Positions 7,554 through 15,815 of a DNA stretch of 64,000 nucleotides are shown here, in pieces. Source of the DNA: SIG672 sp045580325 (GTDB lineage: Bacteria > Bacillota > Clostridia > Oscillospirales > CAG-272); assembly GCA_045580325.1 (NCBI GenBank), contig JAZNNR010000005.1, positions 1 to 64,000 of the forward strand, written 5' to 3'. The notes under the pieces are model-generated. The model did no database searches. It was not told where the DNA came from and worked only from the letters and a program-made list of their open reading frames with translations. The translations under genes and the position numbers were made by a program. Each line of letters opens with the position of its first letter. Positions within the stretch are counted from its first letter, which is position 1.

Positions 7554-7577
7554 TATCAAAAGGTGTACCTTATGATA
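7554..7577 (-). repeat. Right inverted recombination site (IRR)
   Basis: Inverted copy of 7407-7430 (23 of 24). It lies 60 bases before the first gene of the operon. Its two half-sites are more symmetrical than those of the left copy. Confidence 0.85.
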
Positions 7578-7637
7578 ATGCTCTCACACCAAATGTTGGC
7601 CAAGGAATGATGGATTTGATAAAGGAGAAAATCGAAA

Positions 7638-10322
7638 ATGTCTGCAAGCTACATATCTAATGAAAAACTAACAACAGGAGAATTCATTGCCCTTTCTTCT
7701 TTTGAAATTACTTCAATCCCGCATGTTAAAATTGTCGATAATGGTAAATTGAGTACCTCTGAGGTTTTAGAAAAGTATAAAGCCGAATTTGGAAATTTAC
7801 TAAAAGAGATATATCAAGTGTACAGAACCATAAGTGTTTCTGCAGGATATTCAAAGGATATCTCAGTTGAAATTTTTTGGAAAACAACGGAAGTGAAAAA
7901 TCAGCCGTTTAAAGCAAACATACGGTTATTTATAATCGTTCGTGCAATTGATAGCGACAAAAGTTCCGTAAATAAGACTGTAGAGTCTATGGTTCGGCTA
8001 TGTCAAGCATCATTGACTCTACAAAAATACGAATACAAAACATTGTTGTATGAAGAGCTTTCTCAAATCGTTAAAAGTGTTGACGATACAAACATTCGCG
8101 CAATTGTCAAAGAAGAAAAGGTTGAAAACTTGCAAAATCAACTGTTACCGCAGTGTTACTCGTTCGACAGAATTACTCCTTCAAACAGTGATTTAAGCCG
8201 AATAGTTAATGCTTTGATTGAATATCCCGATTGCGCTATTTCAATTCAATTAATTCCCAATATTTATGACAATAGTGAGATTATTGAGATTGATAAAACC
8301 ACTCAAATGCTTGAAACACTTAATAAAGGAGTGTCGGACCATAACATGGGCAACGTAAGTTTCGCACTCGCAGGCAAGCACGCAGCTAATTATAGATATT
8401 ACTCTGAAAATAAAACAAACGAGTTGTTTTTCTTTAACATACTCGTGCTTGGCAATAGCGAAGCTGTTTCGAATATTTCCAGCCGCATATATGGGCAATT
8501 ATCATCCGGAACGGGGGCATCCACAAATCTCAAAATGGTTTCTCTTACACAGACGGAGGTGTCGAAGGATAACAATTTTTATCCATTACCTTGGGCTGTA
8601 AACGAAATCTTGATTGGAAAAAACAGAAACAATCAGATTTGGAATTCGGGACAATTCTCCAATGCATTATACAGATTGCCATACATTATCACTGTAGAGG
8701 AGGCGGCAGAGTTTTTTGCTTTGCCTGTTGGCAGTGATCGAATTTCTGCCGGTTTGAATGTAAATGAATCCGGGAAAGACAGCAAAACATATTCATCAAA
8801 TATAATCAATGCCGGAGATATAACCGTAGGTAAACTACGTTCTTCTGCCAAGGGAGATACTATTGGTTTTTCTCTGAAAGATTTAGCAAAACATATGCTC
8901 GTTGTCGGCACTCCCGGTTCGGGCAAAACAACTTTTTCTGTTAGTCTCTTGGATAGATTATGGAAGGATCATAAAATTCCTTTCTTGGTTATCGAGCCGG
9001 CTAAGAATGAGTATCGTGCGCTTGTGCAAAGCATTCCTGAACTTCAAGTTTTTACGCCCGGCAAAAACCATATTTCTCCGTTCGTATTCAACCCTTTTGT
9101 GCCGCCAAAGAATGTTAAGCTAGAAACATATAAATCCACTTTGAAAACTGCATTTGCAGCAGCCGTTTCAATGTCTACGCCTCTTGACAAAATTTTTGAG
9201 GAATCTATTAATAACTGCTATTCTGATTTTAGGTGGCTTGACACATATACTGTTGACGACAAAGGAAAGACTTTCAATATTTCTGACTTTATCAAGTGTT
9301 TCCAACAAACATTTGATGAAATCGGATATACGGGTGATGCCAAGAATATTGGCCGAGCAGGTGTAGTAAGACTAAATAGCCTTGTGAATCTGTTTGACAA
9401 TTATTTTTCAATTCCTATCGAAGATATTTTGCAGAAACCAACGATTATCGAACTGGCAGCTATTGAAAACAGTGATCAAAAAGCATTGATAATTGCACTG
9501 CTTTTGCTTTCAATTCTTGCATATGTTAATTCCAATTATGTTGGTGAAGGTGGCTTGAAAAACGTAATATTGCTAGAAGAGGCGCATGTACTTTTAGATG
9601 CAGATACCAATGCAGGACAAGGAGATGCCAATCCTAGTGCTATTGCCCAACGACTTGTTAAAAGAATGTTAGCAGAAATACGTTCCTATGGAGTTGGATT
9701 AATTATTGCCGATCAATCACCTAGAAAAGTTTCCACGGACGTAGTTGCTCTAACTGATATGAAGATGGTCTTCCGTCTAGTAGAGAGCGCGGACAAACAG
9801 ATTATTGGCGATAGTACGAATATGTCCGAAACTCAGATTCAACGAATGTCAAAATTGAAACCGGGCGAAGCATTTTTGTTCTTTAACAAATTGGAAGAGC
9901 CGGAAGAAGTTATTACTCCGGATTACCGCTTAGAAAATAACATAAGCATCTCGCTTTCCGATGAGGGTATCAAATCCTTGTCAACATATTGGAACGACAA
10001 GGCAGATAAACTTCGGCCATATCCTCAATGCGAGCTTTGTTCGTCTTGCCAACACACGTGCGTTTACTCAAGGAGAGTTCTTGCGCGAGAAATAGCAAGA
10101 AGAATTTATGTTAAAAACTTCAAACCCGATACTTCAGATTTCGATATTTTGAAAAAAGTCTTTGGGAAGATCAGCAGACTAATTCAAGATGAGTTAAATG
10201 ACGAGCCCTTCACTTCCGAACTGCTCTTATGTGTAAAAGTTCATTTATGGAGAAGGATACGCTATGGAACCAAAATCAGTATTACTGATACTCTAATTGA
10301 AAACTCACTAAAAAAACAATAA
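7638..10322 (+). CDS. HerA/VirB4-type P-loop ATPase with C-terminal cysteine cluster
   Basis: An 894-residue ATPase. The N-terminal ~400 residues have no obvious motif and resemble the mixed alpha/beta N-domains of VirB4/HerA proteins. The motor domain has Walker A GTPGSGKTTF (~423-432), a following FLVIEPAKNEYRAL typical of DUF87/HerA, Walker B ILLEEAHVLL (~643-652) and IIADQSPRKVS, a sensor-like segment. Near residues 795-808 is CELCSSCQHTC, four cysteines in C-x2-C-x2-C-x3-C, possibly binding zinc or an iron-sulfur cluster. AAGGAG precedes ATG 7638. HerA-type hexamers pump DNA or drive secretion; next to a nuclease they occur in defence systems such as HerA-Sir2 and HerA-DUF4297. First gene of the putatively phase-variable operon; the next gene follows with a short gap. 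Confidence 0.85.
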   Translation: MSASYISNEKLTTGEFIALSSFEITSIPHVKIVDNGKLSTSEVLEKYKAEFGNLLKEIYQVYRTISVSAGYSKDISVEIFWKTTEVKNQPFKANIRLFIIVRAIDSDKSSVNKTVESMVRLCQASLTLQKYEYKTLLYEELSQIVKSVDDTNIRAIVKEEKVENLQNQLLPQCYSFDRITPSNSDLSRIVNALIEYPDCAISIQLIPNIYDNSEIIEIDKTTQMLETLNKGVSDHNMGNVSFALAGKHAANYRYYSENKTNELFFFNILVLGNSEAVSNISSRIYGQLSSGTGASTNLKMVSLTQTEVSKDNNFYPLPWAVNEILIGKNRNNQIWNSGQFSNALYRLPYIITVEEAAEFFALPVGSDRISAGLNVNESGKDSKTYSSNIINAGDITVGKLRSSAKGDTIGFSLKDLAKHMLVVGTPGSGKTTFSVSLLDRLWKDHKIPFLVIEPAKNEYRALVQSIPELQVFTPGKNHISPFVFNPFVPPKNVKLETYKSTLKTAFAAAVSMSTPLDKIFEESINNCYSDFRWLDTYTVDDKGKTFNISDFIKCFQQTFDEIGYTGDAKNIGRAGVVRLNSLVNLFDNYFSIPIEDILQKPTIIELAAIENSDQKALIIALLLLSILAYVNSNYVGEGGLKNVILLEEAHVLLDADTNAGQGDANPSAIAQRLVKRMLAEIRSYGVGLIIADQSPRKVSTDVVALTDMKMVFRLVESADKQIIGDSTNMSETQIQRMSKLKPGEAFLFFNKLEEPEEVITPDYRLENNISISLSDEGIKSLSTYWNDKADKLRPYPQCELCSSCQHTCVYSRRVLAREIARRIYVKNFKPDTSDFDILKKVFGKISRLIQDELNDEPFTSELLLCVKVHLWRRIRYGTKISITDTLIENSLKKQ

Positions 10323-10352
10323 GTAATGAATGTCTTTAATGGAGGAATAAAA

Positions 10353-12002
10353 ATGGGAGATGAATTTGATACAGACCTTGGGTCAACCGACTTAAGTGAT
10401 TCTTCGGACACAAACACCTCTGAAGTTGAGGATACTTCTGACTCTTCGGAAATCGCATCAAGCGAAATACTTGAAGATACTTCAGAACTTTCTGATAATT
10501 TTGCTGAAGATGCAGGATTTGAGTTAACAGAAGACTCATACACATCTGAAACAGATGCTAATTTTGAAAGCACTGATGATTTGATTTCGGAGGACAGTAT
10601 CGACTACGACAATGAAGATGTTGATATGATGGAACAAGACGAAATTGCTGAGGATTCTTTCGGCGAAGAAAGCGATGTTGTTTCAGAGAATCAGAGCGAA
10701 TATGTCCCCGAAGATGTCGAAATGGATGAAAACACGTTTGAGTCTGATCAAGGCGAAGAACTTCAAGAAGATGTTTTAGACGATTCCAATGAAGACGATC
10801 CTCCCAAGGTTTTGAAACGTGATGAATTTGATCTGCTTAAAACCGGAAACGATGCTATCAATGAGAGGTTAGAAGCACAAGCTGATAATTATCGTGATAA
10901 GGGACTTTCGGAAGAAGAAATTGAGGAACGTTTGGCCGAGGATAAACAATACTATCAAAAAGAATTTTTAGAAGATGCTTTCCCCGGACAAGAAGTTTCT
11001 CCTAATGTTTTCAATGGTTTTTCGGAGGCAGACAAAAAAGACTTGAGCCAAGAAACAAGGAATGACCAATTTGTTGATGATCAAAATGATGTGAATGAAA
11101 TTCAACAAGGCGATAGCAATTTTAAAGACTCAGTTTCAGATGGTGTAGGCGATTTTGATGAACATGAGTTAAGCGATAATGATCTTACAGTTGATGACGG
11201 TATTATGACCGAGGAGGTTAAAGGTGAAGAAACAGAATTTCCCGAAACAGATGAAGTTTCAGTAGCTAATATTGAAAGCGAGATCTCCACAAACATCAAT
11301 AATGACGAAATGACGGACGAGAATTCATATTTTGAAAATGATGATGTTGATGAGGATGAGCAGAACGAAGTTGCTCCTGATGACAATTCTGTTGATAGGA
11401 AATTGAACTTAGAAGTTGATGACAGTGATTCTCCATCTTCTAAAATGAGTGACGACTCTTTGTTTGAGGATAATAAGGAAACCGATTACATATACACTGA
11501 AACCGACTATGGTAAACACGCATCAGGTCAATTGGACTTGGAAAAAGGTAAAAGAAGTGCTTATGCTCAACGAACGGTTGGCGGTGAAGATCGACAAGAA
11601 TACGACGATGGAGGTCATTTGATTGGAAGTCGATTCGCCGGATCGGGAAGTTATGAAAACCTAGATGCACAGTCGCGTGATCTTAATCGCGGTGAGTACA
11701 AAAAGATGGAGAACGAATGGGCAAAATCGCTTGAGAATGGCGAAAGAGTCTATGTCGATGTTAACACATATAAGTCTAACGGCTCGGATAGACCAGACTC
11801 GTTTATGGGATATTCAATTGCAGAGGATGGCTCTGGGACACGTTCAATTGATGCGTTTTCTTTTCAAAACGAGAGTGTAGAAACACAAGAAGAATGGGAA
11901 GAAATAGTTTCTAGTACAGATATGCAAAATGATTTTAGTAATGCAATGAAATATACAAACGAGCAAAAGAAAATAATCGATGAAGAAAAAGATACCGAAT
12001 AA
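10353..12002 (+). CDS. Highly acidic protein with C-terminal DNA/RNA non-specific endonuclease domain
   Basis: ATG 10353 follows AATGGAGG; an in-frame ATG at 10326 lacks a site. Of 549 residues, the first ~380 are low-complexity and extremely rich in Asp, Glu and Ser, apart from a short ordered island (~145-210) with FDLLKTGNDAINERLEAQAD. The last ~150 residues look like the Endonuclea_NS_2 fold of polymorphic toxins: RTVGG, DDGGHLIGSRF (catalytic His ~422), SYENLDAQ, LNRGEYKKMENEWAKSL and later RPDSFMGY. The H and N residues expected for metal-dependent catalysis are present. There is no signal peptide. The acidic part may mask the nuclease by mimicking DNA, or be an export/recruitment tail. 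No obvious immunity gene follows. Confidence 0.75.
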   Translation: MGDEFDTDLGSTDLSDSSDTNTSEVEDTSDSSEIASSEILEDTSELSDNFAEDAGFELTEDSYTSETDANFESTDDLISEDSIDYDNEDVDMMEQDEIAEDSFGEESDVVSENQSEYVPEDVEMDENTFESDQGEELQEDVLDDSNEDDPPKVLKRDEFDLLKTGNDAINERLEAQADNYRDKGLSEEEIEERLAEDKQYYQKEFLEDAFPGQEVSPNVFNGFSEADKKDLSQETRNDQFVDDQNDVNEIQQGDSNFKDSVSDGVGDFDEHELSDNDLTVDDGIMTEEVKGEETEFPETDEVSVANIESEISTNINNDEMTDENSYFENDDVDEDEQNEVAPDDNSVDRKLNLEVDDSDSPSSKMSDDSLFEDNKETDYIYTETDYGKHASGQLDLEKGKRSAYAQRTVGGEDRQEYDDGGHLIGSRFAGSGSYENLDAQSRDLNRGEYKKMENEWAKSLENGERVYVDVNTYKSNGSDRPDSFMGYSIAEDGSGTRSIDAFSFQNESVETQEEWEEIVSSTDMQNDFSNAMKYTNEQKKIIDEEKDTE

Positions 12003-12017
12003 AAGGAGAAAATAATT

Positions 12018-13199
12018 ATGGCACTTTTCGAAAAAAACGCAAATGAAGCTGCATATGCGGGTGGCAAAAAGCATTGGGCTGATGTAATAAAAAACACTGG
12101 TCCCGGAGAACTGTTGATTTGGCGGCAGCCTGAAGAAGATTTCAATACTAATTCAACGCTAGTGGTTATGCCAGGAGAAGAAGCTATTTTTATCAAAGGG
12201 GGCACAATTGAACAGGTTTTTGAAAATGGTACATACCAACTCTCTACTGAAAATTATCCCTTCATAAGCAGATTGCGTAACGCCTTTACCGGTGGCGTCA
12301 GTACATTCAATTGTGTGGTTTATTTCGTTCGTAAAGCTGACAGCATGGAAATTCTTTGGGGAACCGATTCTCCCATTCAAGTACGTGATAAACATTGGGG
12401 GGTTCGAACTGATGCGAAAGCCAGAGGAGCATACAAAGTCAGAATAACAAATCCGGCAAAATTTTTAGAAAAACTTGTCGGAAACAATGTTCAATATCAA
12501 ACTCAAGATGATTTGAACAAGTATTTCCGTAATGAGCTTCAGGGAAAAGTAAAATCGGCTGTATCAAAGTTCCTTAATTCTTTAACTCAAGAACTTATTG
12601 GGTTGGATGCTTATTTGGACGAATTGTCCGAACATGTTGAGCCTTACATAAATGAAGCTTTGGAATATTATGGTCTCAAGTGCGTTAAGTTTTCACTATC
12701 GGGCTTGGATATCGATGTGACAAAATACGATGTTTTGGATGAGTCTCAAATCGGACTGATAACCAAAGACCGTTTTGAAAGAGGAAGAGAATTTGAATAT
12801 AGAACCGAGAAAGCGGGAGTTAATATTCAGGGCGAAGATTGGGGCCGTATTCAAGGCGTTGAAGTTATCCGAGATTTAGCAAACAATCCAGGTGCCGGTG
12901 GAGTTGCAGCCGCAGGCGCAGGAATGGGAATGGGTCTTGGGGCCGCAGGAGTATTCAGCACAGTGGCACAACAAGTTTTTTCACCAGCAAATAACGCATT
13001 TGCACTTCAACAAAACACACCACCTCAAAGCGGGCCTTCCGGAAGATTTACTCAGCAAAGTGCCGCAAATCCTACAACTCAGCCGATTGCTGAAGATCCA
13101 GTTGAGGTTCTTGGTAAATTAAAGAGACTTTTAGATGCGGGACTTATTGAGCAAGCGGAATACGATGCTAAGAAAGCAGAAATTCTAAGCAGAATGTGA
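12018..13199 (+). CDS. SPFH-domain protein with C-terminal SHOCT domain (YdjI-like, 'virion core protein' family)
   Basis: A 393-residue protein. Residues ~1-290 match the bacterial SPFH family typified by Bacillus subtilis YdjI: an N-terminal WADVIKNTGPGELLIWRQP, VVMPGEEAIFIKGG, NAFTGG, and later KFSLSGLDI. A Gly/Ala-rich linker (~300-330) and a Gln/Pro-rich stretch precede a SHOCT domain (EVLGKLKRLLDAGLIEQAEYDAKKAEIL). SPFH proteins form membrane-associated rings or cages; YdjI is recruited to membranes by partner zinc-ribbon/membrane proteins, and proteins of that general type follow here. AAAGGAG precedes ATG 12018; it begins 15 bases after the nuclease gene. Likely scaffold of the system. 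Confidence 0.85.
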   Translation: MALFEKNANEAAYAGGKKHWADVIKNTGPGELLIWRQPEEDFNTNSTLVVMPGEEAIFIKGGTIEQVFENGTYQLSTENYPFISRLRNAFTGGVSTFNCVVYFVRKADSMEILWGTDSPIQVRDKHWGVRTDAKARGAYKVRITNPAKFLEKLVGNNVQYQTQDDLNKYFRNELQGKVKSAVSKFLNSLTQELIGLDAYLDELSEHVEPYINEALEYYGLKCVKFSLSGLDIDVTKYDVLDESQIGLITKDRFERGREFEYRTEKAGVNIQGEDWGRIQGVEVIRDLANNPGAGGVAAAGAGMGMGLGAAGVFSTVAQQVFSPANNAFALQQNTPPQSGPSGRFTQQSAANPTTQPIAEDPVEVLGKLKRLLDAGLIEQAEYDAKKAEILSRM

Positions 13200-13210
13200 G
13201 GTGATCTGCT

Positions 13211-14101
13211 TTGCCATTAGTTCCTGCAAAGTGCACACAATGTGGAGCAAGTTTAACTGTTGATCCATCTAAGGAAGCAGCGATTTGTCCATATTGTAAT
13301 CAAGCATATATCGTGGAAAAAGCTATCAACTATTACAATACCACCAACGTAACAAATATAGACACATTACACGCTGATAAAGTTATTGTTGAAAGCAGTG
13401 ATTCGGCAGAAAATTTGCTTAGGGCTGGAGAAACGCATATAAGATTAAAGAATTATATCGAAGCCGTGTTGAAATTTGAAGAAATGTGCAATAAATTCCC
13501 ACATAATTTTCGAGCATGGTATGGTCGACTCAGGGCTTTAACTAATGATTTCATAACATATGAGAAATTTAAGGAGTATTCGCCACACGACAAATGGGAG
13601 TTTTTCACCAAAGCAATGGATCAACACACCAAAAACACTTCGAAAACAAATCTTAAATATTGTGCGGATTTACTTGGTGTTTGTGAAAGATATTGCATTA
13701 TAATTGCTGACGAATTACCTAAACCCGAGAATTATCTTGAGACCATTAATTCGGTTTTATCGTTTGTTAAAAATGTACTTGTTGATCATAGCAAAAGTAT
13801 CAGAGAGAATTATGATCCAATCGAAAAACGCTGCGCATCATTAATCGAAACGATGGAACTGAAAATGGCAAAATTATCCCCAAGAAAAATAAAGAATGTC
13901 CAAACTGTGTTGAAAAGTGATGAAGTGTGTCATTGGAGTTGTTACCAAGAGAGATATATCCAAGAAATAGTTGAACTTCATAATGAAACCAAACGTGCCG
14001 AATCCGAACGTCGTCGCATATGGAACAGATTGGACATTGACCTCTTCAGTACAAACGTGGAAAAGTTACAAATTCTGCGACAAAAATATTTAAAGGAGTG
14101 A
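13211..14101 (+). CDS. Zinc-ribbon protein with TPR-like helices
   Basis: TTG 13211 is the start because GAGGTGAT ends seven bases upstream and no ATG is available before the zinc ribbon. The N-terminus carries CTQCG and CPYCN (two CxxC knuckles, residues ~8-28), followed by a short linker and a helical region (~75-150) with LRAGETHIRLKNYIEAVLKFEEMCNKFP, a TPR-like unit. The rest is helical and charged. No membrane helix. It starts 11 bases after the SPFH gene, and shares its layout (zinc ribbon, then TPR) with the two proteins at 14814 and 15816, suggesting an adaptor role in one complex. Confidence 0.75.
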   Translation: MPLVPAKCTQCGASLTVDPSKEAAICPYCNQAYIVEKAINYYNTTNVTNIDTLHADKVIVESSDSAENLLRAGETHIRLKNYIEAVLKFEEMCNKFPHNFRAWYGRLRALTNDFITYEKFKEYSPHDKWEFFTKAMDQHTKNTSKTNLKYCADLLGVCERYCIIIADELPKPENYLETINSVLSFVKNVLVDHSKSIRENYDPIEKRCASLIETMELKMAKLSPRKIKNVQTVLKSDEVCHWSCYQERYIQEIVELHNETKRAESERRRIWNRLDIDLFSTNVEKLQILRQKYLKE

Positions 14102-14106
14102 TAACG

Positions 14107-14787
14107 ATGAGAAAGAAAACAATATTATACCTTTTACTTGATTTGATATTTCTTGTGATTTTTAACTTGATATTTTTTATGGTGGGAGGGGCTGAACACC
14201 CAGCATCTGTGTGGCTTTCCTATGGTTTTATTCATTTTGCTTACATAATGCTAATCATAACACCTGTATTGACGAAAAAAAGCAGTAGCAAAGCGGTTTT
14301 GGGATTCCCTTTATATACAGTTTCAGCCATATACTTTATTATTGAGTTTGTAGTGGGTTTGATTTTTATATTTATTAGAAGCGAATTCTACACGGTTGCA
14401 TTAATTGTTCAGGTTATATTGCTAGGCATATATGTACTGCTGCTTATTCCAAATCTTATTGCTAATGAGCAAACGGCAGAAAACATAGAACTACACGAAA
14501 GAGAAGTAGCATATATTAAAGAGGCTTCTTCAAGAGTAAGAAGTCTTGTTGACAAGATGAGCGACAAAGGCGCTAATAGGGCTATAGAAGCTGTTTACGA
14601 CTTGCTTCATTCTAGTCCAACGCGCTCTCATTCATCTGTTGAGCTTCTCGAAGAAGATATCATTAATAAAGTGACGGAACTTGACGTAGCTGTTTGTTCA
14701 GATGACATTTCAAAAGTTTTATCTACCTCAAAAGAACTGATTGCTATAGTTGAAGAGCGAAACAGAAAATTGAAACTCTATCAATAA
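14107..14787 (+). CDS. Membrane protein with cytoplasmic helical tail
   Basis: ATG 14107 is preferred to the GTG at 14098, which abuts the AAGGAG site. The 226-residue product has four predicted membrane helices in its first ~120 residues (approx. 5-25, 38-58, 70-95, 100-120), then a ~105-residue charged helical domain (ASSRVRSLVDKMSDKGANRAIEAVYDLLHSSPTRS...). Family not recognised. Its position between zinc-ribbon proteins and the overlap with the previous stop suggest that it provides the membrane anchor of the complex. Confidence 0.7.
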   Translation: MRKKTILYLLLDLIFLVIFNLIFFMVGGAEHPASVWLSYGFIHFAYIMLIITPVLTKKSSSKAVLGFPLYTVSAIYFIIEFVVGLIFIFIRSEFYTVALIVQVILLGIYVLLLIPNLIANEQTAENIELHEREVAYIKEASSRVRSLVDKMSDKGANRAIEAVYDLLHSSPTRSHSSVELLEEDIINKVTELDVAVCSDDISKVLSTSKELIAIVEERNRKLKLYQ

Positions 14788-14813
14788 AAAATATAAATTG
14801 GAGGACATAAAAA

Positions 14814-15749
14814 ATGATGCAAATTAAATGTGAAATGTGTGGAAGTTCAGATTTGGTGAAAGAGAATTCGCTTTATGTATGCAAGCACTGCGGCATGAAG
14901 TACTCTCCCGAAGAAGCTAAAAAAATGATGGTGGAAATCGAGGGCGCTGTAAAAATAGACAATACCGAGGAAATTGCAAACCTTTATGTACTAGCAAAAA
15001 GAGCAAAAGAAAGTGAGAATTATAAAGAAGCACAAAATTATTATAGTCAAATATTGCTAAAAGCACCAACAGATTGGGAGGCTGCGTTTTATTCGCTGAT
15101 TTTTGACGCTACTAACTGCGTAATTGCACAAATTGCAGAATCTTGCGATAAAATAACTTTGGGCATTCCTAGTGTTATTAAACTTGTAAAAAATACAGTT
15201 ACAGACAGAGAAGAACTAAAACGCATTTGCAACGAAATGGCAAACGAAGTAAATTGGGCAGTTGGACTCTTTTTCGAAACTGCTCAAAAGCACTTTGATT
15301 ATGATTGGCATAAAAAAGAAGAGGCGGAGAGTAGTGCGGTTTATGCTGCGTACGAATTTGCTTATGAATTAAGAATGGCTTTCCCTAATAAGGAATATAT
15401 TGACTCGGAGATTTTATGTATAAAACAAGCTATGTTAATGCAAAGCCGAATGTATACTTGCGATGCTAAACACAGAGAAATATACATAAATAACGCTCGA
15501 TATCTCAAGCAATATTGTCCATCATATGAAGTACCTTTAATAGGAGGTGTCACCACACAACAAATCGAATCAGGGCTCTCGGTGGAAGAAATTGAAGCAG
15601 CATATATAAAAGACTGTAAAGAAATAGAAGAACAGACAAAAGCAGAGGACGAAAAATCAAAGAAAAAATTTTGGACTATTGTTATTGTGATTGCTGTAGT
15701 GATGTACATTTTGGGTCGTTTAGGTATAGGACTGTTGTTGGGTTTTTAA
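14814..15749 (+). CDS. Zinc-ribbon/TPR protein with C-terminal membrane helix, paralogue 1
   Basis: A 311-residue protein with an N-terminal zinc ribbon (CEMCG ... CKHCG, residues ~6-27), a conserved EEAKKMMVEIEGAVKID segment, TPR-like helices (YVLAKRAKESENYKEAQNYYSQIL), a helical middle, the motif TTQQIESGLSVEEIE near 250, and one hydrophobic helix at the very C-terminus (IVIVIAVVMYILGRLGIGLLLGF). Topology is therefore a cytoplasmic domain tethered by a tail anchor. GGAGG precedes the start (ATG 14814, with a second ATG at 14817). The next gene is a paralogue. The nearly identical N-termini suggest a recent duplication or gene conversion. Confidence 0.75.
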   Translation: MMQIKCEMCGSSDLVKENSLYVCKHCGMKYSPEEAKKMMVEIEGAVKIDNTEEIANLYVLAKRAKESENYKEAQNYYSQILLKAPTDWEAAFYSLIFDATNCVIAQIAESCDKITLGIPSVIKLVKNTVTDREELKRICNEMANEVNWAVGLFFETAQKHFDYDWHKKEEAESSAVYAAYEFAYELRMAFPNKEYIDSEILCIKQAMLMQSRMYTCDAKHREIYINNARYLKQYCPSYEVPLIGGVTTQQIESGLSVEEIEAAYIKDCKEIEEQTKAEDEKSKKKFWTIVIVIAVVMYILGRLGIGLLLGF

Positions 15750-15815
15750 CTTTCCAAATACATAAATAATTTGAAAATAAAAATATGAAGTTACATAATT
15801 AACTGGAGGTATAAA

